A DNA stretch of 64,000 bases from Tetrahymena thermophila SB210. Taxonomy: Eukaryota; Ciliophora; Oligohymenophorea; Hymenostomatida; Tetrahymenidae. The DNA lies in contig NW_002476534.1 of the NCBI RefSeq assembly GCF_000189635.1, forward strand, positions 682,001 to 746,000. Direction: 5' to 3'. The position numbers were made by a program, and so were the translations under genes. Of the stretch, positions 39,601 to 51,100 are shown one piece after another. The first letter of the stretch is position 1; each line of letters starts with the position of its first letter. Below the pieces are notes generated by a model. It was not told where the DNA came from. It saw nothing but the letters and a program-made list of their open reading frames with translations, and made no database searches.

Positions 39601-42600
39601 TAAGATGAGTATAATTTTCCAGAGAAATTTGAAAGCTTTGAAGACATGCAATAAGTCTTTAAAATTATTTAAAAACTAATGAAAAATGTAGAAAAAAACG
39701 AGTTAACAATTAAGAATTTTAATGAAGTCAAATAAAAATTCTTAGACGAGTTTGAAAAAGAGACTTAAGAGTTATCACAAAAATGGAGAGAATTTGAGTC
39801 AAAAAAATTAGAACATAAGTCTAAGATAAATAAAGAAAGAGAATAGCTATATTAGTAATAATTATTAATTACTTCAAATAATAATTGCAATTAAAAAAAA
39901 TAGGTAATTAGAACAAGAATATGAGAAGGTCAAATCAGAGAGAGAAGCTATCAAAAATGATCGTTAAAGATTTTATGAAGAGTAAGAAAATTACTTTTTA
40001 AGTCAACAAAAAAATAAAGAAAAAGAGGAAAACGATAAATTTACTGTTATCAAAGATGTTGAAGATTAAAGATAGCTTAAATAGAATTTAGAAATGGAAA
40101 TTTATTAACTTAAATCTCATTTAACTCGTCTTTAGAGTGCTTCTGATGAAACAGAAGCTAAAAGAAGTGTAGCAGAGAAAGATCTTTAAAGAATACTTCA
40201 GTAAATTTAAAAGGAGACAGAGAAAGTTTTAGTAATATTTAAATTCTAACTTTTTTAATTGATTTAAATTATTTTTTAAAGAGCTAGAATGAGTCTAAAG
40301 AAAAGTAGCACAAAATACAGCATGTCTTTGAAGAAAGCATAAACAAACTTAACTAAGAAAATGAAAGACTTTAAAATATTAATTAATAACTATAAGCTTA
40401 AAAGCAAGAATTGCAATCAGAAGTTTAAAAATTTGAAGTCGATATGAAAATGTAAAATATATTTTATAAAAAATCAATCAGATAGTCTAACTTTTTATTA
40501 GAATAATCTAAAAGTTTGAGGGAGAGGAAACAATTTACAAACAAAAGCTGAAAGAACTTGAAAGCAGCATTCAAGAAAAAAGAAAAATTTTATATTCTAT
40601 AGAGTAAACTTTAAATGACAAGGAGATAAATATTAACAGAGTTGATAGCCTTTTAGAGGAATATGAAAATACAAAAGAAAAATACAAACAAATTAAAATG
40701 GAAAGCTTGAATTTAGAAAAATAAATTGAAGAAGGTAAAATAAAACTAGACGAAAATGAAATGAAAATTAAAATGCAGTAAAATTAACTAACTTCCCTAA
40801 AAAAGCATCTTGAGAGTCTTAGTTCTTTGTCTAAGCAGAAGCAGCAAGAAGTTATTTCATTAGAAAAGCAAGTATTCTTCATAATTATTTTTGTTATCAC
40901 TTAATGAGTTTTATAAATTAAACTAAATAGTACAGTGACATTTAGTAGCAATTGCTTGATGCTGAGCTTAAAATCTAAAAACTTGATGGATAATAATAAT
41001 ATTATATAGAAGAGATGAATAAAATTGAAAAATCAAGAACAGAAAAGAGAAAAGATTTGCAAATCTTAGAAAAGCAGGTGCATGATAAAGACCTAGAACT
41101 TTAAAGTATTAGTTTGAAGCTTGAGCATGTTAAATAAGAATATGAAGTAAAGCAAAAAGAACTTCAGGAAATTAGACAAACATATTAATTGGATGAAAAG
41201 AAATTTAAGTCCTTAATGGAAGAAAATCACAATACTCTTTAACAGCTTAGAGAAACAATTGAAGAAAGAGAGCAACAATATTATAATCTAAGCAAAAAAA
41301 GAGAATAGCTCGAAAACACCGAAAAATAAAAATAAGATAACCTGTAAAATTTAATAAGCTCCTCTAATGAGAGAGAGCATTAGTTGAAAATTTTAAATCA
41401 ACAAGTAGATAGCATGTCCGAAGAATAAAACCTTCTTGCTAATAGATTACAAGAATTGTCAAGCATCCAATCTAAACTAGTAAAATCTTCTTCAATTCTT
41501 CAGACCTAACAATCTATTTATTAAAAAAAGATCAAAAAATAAATACATTTTTTTCTTAGAAAAATATATTTTTTATTTTTATTTTTTAAATAGTTTCCTT
41601 TAAAAAATAATTAAATTCTTAATTGAAGATAAACTAAAAAATCAATTTTAATCATAATTTAAATGAATTTGATCCAATTTTTTTCAAACAAATTTGAAAT
41701 TTCTAATTTGTAAAAATAAAATTGTAATATAAAATAATGAATAATTTAAATATTAAATTTAATAAAATTAACATTTTTAAATAAATTTATTGTTTTATTA
41801 ATTTTTTTTACAAAATTAGATTGATGATAACACAATCTTGGAAGAAAGGAGATAGGAATTAAATGATTAAGTGAATGATTTGGAATAATATGCTGAAGAA
41901 TTAAAAGATGAATAAAAAGATATTTTAGAAAGAATCAAAACGTTGACTAAGAAGGAAGAAACAATTTATATTAATAAGGCTTTCAGTGGAGAAGAATTAG
42001 ATAAAGATATTTAATTAAAGATAGAATAAATAATAGAAAGCTATTATGCTAATTAAAATAAGGATGAAGAGATTGAATAGCTGAATAAATAAATCAAATA
42101 ACTAAAGCTAGAAAGTGAAAATTATAAGAATATTTTAAATTCTAAAAACCACCAAATTATTTCTCAGTCTTAATAGAAAGCACAATTAAACAGTAAAAAT
42201 GCTAATTATCAGAACAACTTAAATTCAACAGGTAAATTGGGTATAGGATAATCCTCTTCTTTAAAAAATATATAAAAATAAAATCAATTATCTACATAAA
42301 ATTAAGAGAATGAGATTTAGTCTAATTCTAAATTTTAACTTGATACCTTTGCTAATAAAAATGGTTTTATGGGATTAAGCACTCTTGCCAATAATAATAT
42401 GATGATGATTTAAAATGATAATGAGTCTCTACTTTTATCAAGTGATAATAAATACAAAAATTTAGTAACTAGTATTCAACAAAAAAATAATCAGGATTTA
42501 TTGAATGAACTCAATTCATAGAGATTAAAATAAGTTAAAACTGGCTAATAAGATAATCCTTTCCTAAGAAAGTTATAATAGCAACTTGAATTAGAAGCCA

Positions 42601-43100
42601 CTCCTGAAAAATAAAAAAGCTAAGATAACCTATTAGATGATAATCTTTTTTCCTCTAATAATAATCCAGCAGGCTATTCAGCTTCAAAAGCTTCATAGAA
42701 TAACTCATATAAAAAGCCAATTTCAACTATTTAGGAACTTTAGCAGCAAGAATCTGCTAATATAAATAAAAGTCCTTATTATATAAATTAAGAATAAAAA
42801 TAAAATCCTAGATCAGACAATTCTTCTAATTAGAAATAAAAACATTAATCTTCAGTAGATAAAATATACCAAGAGTTAGAAGAAGCAGATAGACAGCTTT
42901 TATAGCTTCAAGATTAGAATGAAATAAAAAACTTGATGGAATCTTCTCAATCTGAAGACAATAGCTAAAAAAAATAAAATGAATAATATTAAAGAGAGTA
43001 ATAAGAAGAAGAAGAATAGTATTAAGGATAATAAGAACAATAAGATTACGACTTTTTAGGAGAAGAATAATTTTAAGATGAAGATAATGAATTTAATTGA
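36660..43100 (+). CDS. Centriolin-like leucine-rich-repeat and coiled-coil protein
   Basis: A multi-exon gene begins MKTLSRNNSEKRKRDSESDQ. The N-terminal third has SDS22-type leucine-rich repeats: RLEGLDDLVNLQELNLSYNS, then IENLARLQNLRELNLAENNI, then ENINLNGNSIVELP and LRVLKLTRNKVKEL. They are capped by an LRRcap-like YQEFCIYAMTSLKVLDSKKI. After that almost everything to 43100 is coiled coil, for example QIEQANQQRDQLSYENQYLK and ELQEIRQTYQLDEKKFKSLM, and the C-terminal 350 residues are Q/N/S-rich, ending in an acidic DEDNEFN. The SDS22 LRR block followed by about 1,300 residues of coil is the architecture of centriolin and LRRCC1, centrosome and basal-body proteins. Some dozen introns are needed; the longest are near 38312-38540 and 41480-41820. 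Exon ends in the coil region are approximate. If the intron at 41480-41820 is wrong, the gene ends near 41.5 kb and the last block is separate. Confidence 0.82.
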
Positions 43101-45901
43101 AGTTTATTTTTATTTATTTATTTTATATGAAATGTTTATTTTTAATTCCAGTCATTTAGTAAATTTTAAAACATCTAATTTTCTTATGAAATCGATTTTT
43201 TATTTTTAAAATAAATAAAATTACAAACATGGAAAATTTAAAAATTATTAACTTAAAGTTAAATATAAATAGGTTTTTTATCAGCAAAAATTAGAAATGC
43301 AAAAATATATTTTAATTTATTAAATATTTTCAATTTTTTTCTGCTAAATATTTAGGTTTTATTCAATTAAATATTTATCAAGGCTATCTATTTATGTATT
43401 TTTTGAGGCCAGTATATCTACTGTAATAATTTTACATAAGTTGAACTATAATGGTTGAAAAACTTATTTAAAAAATATTTATTTTGACATTTATAAGATA
43501 ATTTAAAAATAAATTTCTTTGACTCAATAATGATAATTATTTTATGAATCAAAAACACTTTCAGAGATTCAAGATTATCAGTAATTTGTTTTTGATCTAT
43601 ATTCATTCACTCTGCTTTATTTTGGCTATGATTAAATTTTTCTTGTTATATTATGAAAAATAAATTAAATTTAAGTATATTAATCAAAAGATCGATTAGA
43701 CATATGAATTTAAGCAACTTGGAGTATTTACAAAATATAAAATATAATTTATAACTTTTTAAATAATATATTAATTCAACAGAGTATATCTATATTTTAA
43801 GGGCAAAAAACTATTTTTTCATTATTAATAATGAAGCTTTATGAACTTTGAAAGCACAAAATTTCCTTATCTTCAAAAAATATTTTAATTTTAGGGATAT
43901 TTAAAAATGTTTCACATTAATATTTTAAGCATTAAGCTGTTTGAATTTACGTTGTTTAATATTTTAATTAAATGCATATAGAATTTTGTATTTAGTATTA
44001 GCAATCGTAAACATAAAAGCCTGAAGAGATAAGCCCAATATTATTAGATGAACATTTTAGATCTATTTAATTTTAATTTTGTTTTTGCTTAACATATTCT
44101 TTACTTTTTAAAGTTTAAGATTTAAATAATAAATTAAATAAATTTTAAATTTTTTAATCCTAAAATAAAAATTATTTAATTTAACTTGCTAAAGGTTTTT
44201 TTATTTATTAAATTGATAAATTTGGTTTTTTTATATTTCGAAAGTGATCTGTTAAATCAAATATTTTTTAATTTTAAAAAGCATTTTCTGATTTTATCTT
44301 TGAGCCAACAGGAATTATAAAATCTGTATAAGAAAGCTATACAAATTTGTAAAGGATTTAAAATTTTTAGCTGTTGTAATTCCTTTGGATTTCATCAATA
44401 TTTATATAAAATAATCCTATTTGTGGAAAATTAGAATGAGCATTATTCAAACAAGCTTAAGTTTAGTAATAAAAATTTTAATTTTTAATTTAAGTAGAAT
44501 TATAAACAACGAAGATAAGTACTCTCTACTATAATTGTAATTAATAAGCTTCACCAGTATGAATTTTCAATTATTTTTTATTACATTAAATAAATTTTTA
44601 GAATTTTTGAAAATGATTTATGTGCTTAACATTATCGTAGCTTATATAATAATTGAATTACATCTAAATATCTTAAATGCTGCTTAAAATTATTTATTCC
44701 AATTATTTGTTTCTTATTTAATTTAAACTAAAATCAACATCAACTCTCAATTTCTTAAGTTCTACGTAATGAAATTTCTAGGATTTATTACTACTGCTTT
44801 TTTCTAAATACTAATTTTAACTAATTTACTTTTTAAGAATATTAAAAATATGCTACTTTAGAATTTAATCATTATCAATAGTTTTGGTATTTTCTTTAAT
44901 TAAGTTTTAAAATTTATTTTTTTCATCATTATGACTGTAATGTACTACAGAGTTGTAAGTTCTAAATTTAGCAGATTGTATAACTTTTACCAAGTTTTAG
45001 GATTCTTAAGTGTAAATTGAAATAGCTATAATAGCTCCTGTTAGTAGAATAAACAAAGCGAATTTCAGAATAATCATAAATAATTCGCAGTATGTGAAAA
45101 TTTTTCCATATCTTTTGTGTTCTAACATTTCAAGAATTCAACTATTAGTCTTAGTTTGTTTGTTTTTTTGTTTGTGATTTTTGTTTTCAATATTTTTCTT
45201 AATTAGATTATTTTTTATCTCTTTACGTATTATTTTGTCAATTAATTTAACATGAATGTATTCAAAGCCTTTCAAGTTTACAATAATATTCATAAAATAT
45301 CTTTTTTGTGCAAGCAAAGTATTTCTTTCCTTATTTTTTTTATTTCAAATTATTTATAAAGTATTTAAGAATACTGATAATTCTTTTTTTTTTTTTGATA
45401 AATCAAAAGCTTTTCTACCTATTAAATTAATCAGTAGATTTACTTTAATATAAATGATACTGATAGAGTTTAAATCATTTTTCAATAGTAAAGTTTTTCA
45501 AAATTTAAATATTATTAAAAATAATTTAAACATATAAACACTTTATCTAATAGTATACTCTAGTATTTGTTAGCAAACTCAAGAGAATATCAAATTTTGT
45601 GATACATTTATTTATAATTAGATTAAAGCAAAAATATTTTATACAATAATGCTTTAATTAAATTAAAAAAATGTTTTTGCATAAATAATTTTTATTTATG
45701 CGAAATATTCTACTAAGAAGTAAGTTCTAATAATATTTGGTTGATTTGCCATATTCTTAAAATGTTAGTTGAGGTGTTATCTAAATAATTTGTTTGTAAA
45801 ATAATCTTAATAATTTAATTTCAATCAGTGGATTATAATTTAATCAGCATCAATAAGTTATTAAATTATTATCTATCAAATATTTTACTAAGAAACTGCA
45901 A
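43101..45901. other. Long spacer with one candidate ORF
   Basis: 2.8 kb between two plus-strand genes. The only gene-like frame I see is at 44436-45020, listed separately. The rest is AT-rich with scattered short frames that I do not trust. Confidence 0.5.
44436..45020 (+). CDS. Candidate multi-pass membrane protein
   Basis: A single open frame of 195 codons starts at ATG 44436 (MSIIQTSLSLVIKILIFNLS) and ends at TGA 45018-45020. It is strongly hydrophobic, with about five candidate membrane segments: SLVIKILIF, MNFQLFFITLNKFLEFL, MIYVLNIIVAYIIIELHL, FLGFITTAFFQILILTNLLF and VLKFIFFIIMTVMYYRV. The last segment is followed by a basic stretch (SSKFSRLYNFYQ), as expected of a cytoplasmic end. 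A frame this long can occur by chance in such AT-rich DNA with one stop codon, and AT-rich codons themselves favour Phe, Leu, Ile and Asn, so hydrophobicity alone is weak support. It fills an otherwise empty 2.8-kb interval. No family is recognised. Confidence 0.4.
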
Positions 45902-47684
45902 AATGGATTTAACTTTTAATAGATTATTAGCAAGAAGTAATGCCTAAGAGCAAAGCAAAATAGGGGATCCTTGGGAGGTTATTCCTATAAAAAATAGAAA
46001 ACAGGCGCGTGATACTGAAGAAATTCATCTTGGTTAAAGAGGCTTAGAAACAATAAAAAATTTTGAAGATTTCCCAAATTTAGAAGTTTTATATTTGAAC
46101 GATAATAAAGTAGAATAAAAATAAATTATTTTAAATTGACAAAATGAAAATAATAAATTTAATTTAGCAATTAATTCGAGATTCAGTTGAAAAATATTAT
46201 TTTATTTTATCATAATTAAGATGGAAAGATTAGAAGGACTTGATAGTAATTTCAGAATTAAGCATTTGTATCTTTTTAACAATAAATTGAAAACACTTGA
46301 TGGAAGTCTGTAGTTTTTAAATCACTTAGAGACGCTTGTATTGTATAAAAATGAATTGAGAGATTTGGATTTAAATTTATCAAAGATGCAACATCTAACA
46401 AGCTTAAAATAATTAGGTAGAGATTTATGATTTAATTGAAAAAATATTATGAATGATTAATAAAAATATTTGTTTATCAAAGATTTATTTGATAATCCTC
46501 TTGCAGATGAACCTCACTATAGATTGCGTGTTATTTATGCTATGCCTTCAGTTAAAGTTTTTGATCGTCATGGTAAATATTATTTTATTATTAAATTTAT
46601 CATTCATTTTTAGTATTTTTTTATTTCTAATACTAACTAAAAATAATAACTGAAAGTTGTAACTTAAGAAGAGAGAAATAAAGCAAAGAAATTTATGGAA
46701 ACTGACTATAATTAAATTAGAAGTAAAAAGGATGAAAAAAAGGTTATTAAAATACCTCCATCTGCTATGTTCTCTCAAAATGAGAAAGATTTGTATAAAG
46801 AAGCTACTTTTATTAAAAAGAAAAGATTTGAGGAAACATAAAGGCTAGAAGAATAAACAATATTAATGAGGACAGTATTTAATTTTGTTTAAAATAATCA
46901 ATTATGTTTTTTATCGTTTCATTCAAAATAAAAGGCATAGAATATTGTTTTCGACACAACTAAAGTTCCAATAAGCAAAGAAAAGCAGGAAATGGAAAGA
47001 AGAAAATAAGAAGAACCATTAAGTATAATAACTGAATGGGATAAGAGTAGACTGAAGTCGCTCTTTAAGCAATTTGATAAAGGTATATTTCTAAAAAGTT
47101 TTGAAATCTCTTAATTTTATGAATTTAGATAAAAAGGCATAAATTCCTCTAGATAAATTGGGTGAACTTTACGAATTGATTATGGCTGATAAAGGATTTG
47201 TAGGTAAAGTTCCTGATTGCAGTGTGGAAGAATTCATTCAAAAAATATAACCTGAAAGAGATACAATTTTGTAACCAGGTGATAAGGATTATAAAGAACC
47301 ACCAAATTATCTAACATGGGACGATTTCAGATTTAATTTAAATAAATTTTATTGGGTCAAGCCTGAAAGTGATTAAGCAAACAAAAGGATCAAGGATTTG
47401 TATTATCAAGCAAACAAAAAAATATATAGTGGAGATTTGCCTAATGCTAAAGAACTTCTGTTCAAAGCAATTAAAATTGAAAGCCAGCTCGGTGCAACTG
47501 AGACCAATAAGTAATAAAAATAGTATTTCACTTACAACAATTAATCTTTTCTAAATAATTAAAAAGAGTTCTATTAAAAAAGACTGAGAGAATAGAATAA
47601 AAGAACCCAAGATATGATTCCTTCGATTTTGCTAAATTTACTTTTAAAAAAGACTTTTCAAACACTTCTAAGTTTGTGTATTGA
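45902..47684 (+). CDS. LRRC72-like leucine-rich-repeat protein with EF-hand-like segment and a frame break
   Basis: The protein starts MDLTFNRLLARSNAQEQSKI. Leucine-rich repeats run EEIHLGQRGLETIKNF, NLEVLYLNDNK, then RIKHLYLFNNKLKTLDGS and HLETLVLYKNELRDLDLN. They end in a cap, ADEPHYRLRVIYAMPSVKVF, followed by DRH and VTQEERNKAKKFM. That cap has the order seen in vertebrate LRRC72, where YRL, a hydrophobic P-x-V, DR and VT-x-x-ER occur in the same order. Beyond it RLKSLFKQFDKDKKAQIPLD resembles a single EF-hand loop. Introns are short. The reading frame breaks near 47576-47581: before it the text is LNNQKEFYQKRLRE, and after a one-base shift it is KNPRYDSFDFAKFTFKKDFS, ending SKFVY and TGA at 47682-47684. 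One extra A in the six-A run restores one frame. The family link is moderate; a ciliary role is inferred only from LRRC72's class. Confidence 0.75.
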
Positions 47685-48109
47685 GAACAAACAACATAAA
47701 AAATTAAATAAATAAATAAATGTATTAAAAATATATTAGGTATATTATTATTTATTAATATCTATTCTATTTTTTAACAAAATATTCACAACTAATTTTG
47801 ATTTATTCATTTATTTTTTTATATTATCATTAAAAAATAGAAAGAAAACCTTTCCACATTATTCAGAATTCTTTTATAAATATTTCTACTTATTAGCTTT
47901 AATAATTTTAAAAAAATACGATTTTTATTAATTCTTTTTTTTTGCTATTTTATATTTAGAAGCCATTAAATAAATATATAATTATCTTAAAAAGCTATAA
48001 TTTACATAAAATATATTTATTTATTTATATATAAACATCTTTTTCTGTTTTTAGCAGAATTAAATAAAAGACAATATTTATTTTGTTTCAATTATATTTT
48101 TGTGGAATT
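47685..48109. other. Convergent intergenic region
   Basis: 425 bases between the stops of the LRRC72-like gene (plus) and the giant membrane-protein gene (minus). It is AT-rich and carries no recognisable element. Confidence 0.55.
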
Positions 48110-51100
48110 TCAATTCTATTAACTATGAGGTGATTGAAGCCTAAAATCAGATTAACCATAGTCGATAGAATTTGAATTAGGAGAATAAATCATTTCTAGA
48201 TTTCTGTCTTATGAAAAATTGATAAGCTCACTCTCTTTAATAGGTTTCTTTTAAAATTCTTAGATTTATCTTGTGTTATAGTCTAAATTAAATTAAAATA
48301 TAATCAATCAATGTTAATTTTATATTAAATTATTTAATTTTATTTACCTTCACTCATAATATCTGATAAGTCCTGCATAGACACTTCATACTCCTATGGA
48401 GTCTCCTATACATTTTGTTATCCTTGGATTTGTTGGTTTTCAACTTATAATCTATAAATCTATGCATTGTCTTGATTTTGCTAAAATGCTAATTATTATT
48501 ATTTATTTTGATAAAAAAATGACATTTAATTTATTTTATATATTAATTAAATATTTTTATTACCGTTTTCTTATTTATTGCCTTGGTTGTTTAAACAAAT
48601 TTTGTATCGAAGATCTTTTATTTCTTCTTCTCCTTATGCAGTAATTTATTTATTTTATTCTTTATCGAATTTGTATTTGACTGAGTAATCATGATAGTAA
48701 AAGGGGTTTTCGCATAAATCTTTTATCTATGCATCTTTATAGTTATCAATTTTCATTCCTGAATAAGCATTTGACAAGCACATTATTGGTCTTTTAATAG
48801 GATAAATCTTTTTTATGATATCATCTCTATCGTCATCATCAATTTATTCAAAATCTTAAGTTTTTTCAATAATACCTACTTTTGTTAGGTTATCTTACTT
48901 TTCTTTTATTTCTTCACCAATAGATGTAGCTTTTTTAAGAATTAACTATTGTTATTTGGGGGAATTACTTGAAATTTCTATTATTTAGCCTTATTCATCA
49001 TTTTTAATGCTCTTTTTAGATTCAATTTAGAATTTACTTGAATTTTTTCTATTTAAATTTGGGTCTTCACCCTTTTACGATTTCTTTGAATTTCTTATTT
49101 AGTCTTTCTTTTAAATGCTCTTCATCTTAGTTATATCATTAATTTTTTAATCATCTTATATCAATTTTTATTTAGAGCTTAAATTCTAACTTGATTAATT
49201 ATTACTAGAAGCCTATGTTGATTTATTTAAATAAACATAAAACTATGCATATTAATCTCTCCTTCTTCTTCGTCCAAAATCCATAATATATGTTCTTAAA
49301 AATCTCCATCTAATAAAATATTAAAAAACTGAGTGAAAAGAATTTAAGACTCAATCAAATAATCAATTATCCAACCAGCAAATGAATGAATGGATGGAAA
49401 AATAAATATAAATAAATAAATAATAAAATCAATAAATAATTATTTTTTACCTTTATATATGGTCGAAGCCAATCAAGTGCTAGCAATGAATGATTCTGTA
49501 TAGTTATGGAAATAATTTTATTAGAAGTTTATTTCTTGCATAGAATATATTTTAAGGAAGGAAATATCCTGCATAATAAACAAAAAACTAAACTGGTCTA
49601 CTTTTTGCAATGAAATACTCGTTTCTATTGTAAAAATCTTTGAGAATTTAGAGGATAAAATTAATTATAAATAAAATAATTGCAATAGCCATAATTGTTA
49701 AGAAGAAGTTAGTTTAACCCTCATCACTGTTATTGTTAGATACTAGGGCAAGCCATACCAGAAAAGCTGATATAATACTCGATCTTTTATCTAAACTATT
49801 CATTTGAGGCAATTAGTAGGGTTGATTCTTTTATGCTAAAAGAGAATATATAATTAATATTACTAGAATGAAGCATCCTTTCTTTTTTATATCTTCTTCA
49901 TATGCATTTAAGAAAATTACTATTAAGGTTCTTAATTGTAATTTTAAGAGCTCCCAATACCAGTATTTAGGCTTATATTCAAAGTATAAAAATCCATATT
50001 TTCTTATAAAGAATATTTTAGTCGGTTTGTATAGGTTGAATTTATTTAAGTGTATGTGGTAGAATAAACAGAAAGGTATTACATATCCAACAATAGTAAA
50101 AACAGGAATTATAAACAATATTTACCACATACTGTGCTCAAAATCATTGCAAACTTTGTTTAGCTATCCTACAATATATTCTGTATTTGCAATTTATTTG
50201 CAAGAAAGTATTTTCATAAAATTTTACAATAAACTATGTTGCATTATGTAAAAAAAGTAAATCCATGCAAAAATAAAAAAGTTTATTGAGAAGTATTTTA
50301 TTGTCACGTATATCTTTTGCTCATACTTGTAGTTCTTATAGATTATTGCTGCAAACACAATGTATATGATCATACTGAATGTAAAGATCATCAAATATAA
50401 AATTAAGCTCCATATTAATCTCATGTACTAAATACTTACTCCAATATCTATATTAGATAAAACACAGTCAAACCAAAACTCCATACTGATAATAGGAGAA
50501 AATAAGTAAATTGGGATAAACTTAGCAATTTTCAAAGAATTTTCAAAGATAATGTCAAATTTCACTAAAGCTGTGAGAATTTGCATGTAGAATATGCATA
50601 TTTTAAAAATAATTAGCGTCTTTCCTGTAAAAGAAGTAATTCCTAAATGCAGGATATTAGATCTACTTAAAAGTTTTGATTAGATGCTATTAATCATTTT
50701 AGAATTCGCATCGTTCATTAAAACAACAATCAAGCAACAAATTATAATACCATAAATCACAGACCCAGGTATATATTACTTTAAATTATCACATGTCATG
50801 CAAAGTTTCATTTCAAGAATGTCATAATTTCCATAAGATTTACCCCAAATTTCTGCAAATTGATCACATGTTTCACAAATTGGACCTGTGTATCCTTATT
50901 TGCAATATCCATATCTATCGTTGCCAATACAAAGACCAAACTTCTAATTACATTCAGCAACTACGTCAGTCATATTATTCTCTCTCCTAAATTAATAAAT
51001 AAATGAATAATAATTTTAATTAAAAATTTTATCATTCTTTATTTTGAAAGAAAAATATTATGAAATTCTCATTTAACTATTTAATTTTTGATAATTTAAT

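Noticed and set aside
39389-39679. Plus-strand ORF of 96 codons
   Set aside because: It is an alternative frame of the centriolin-like gene, whose own frame is a continuous coiled coil here once TAA and TAG are read as Gln.
43632-43840. Plus-strand frame starting MIKFFLLYYEKQIKFKYINQ
   Set aside because: It ends after about 66 codons and has only the composition expected of AT-rich DNA; it shows no motif or neighbouring exon.
49868-50062. Plus-strand hydrophobic ORF
   Set aside because: It is antisense to membrane segments of the giant receptor-like protein; hydrophobic codons on one strand often give open frames on the other.
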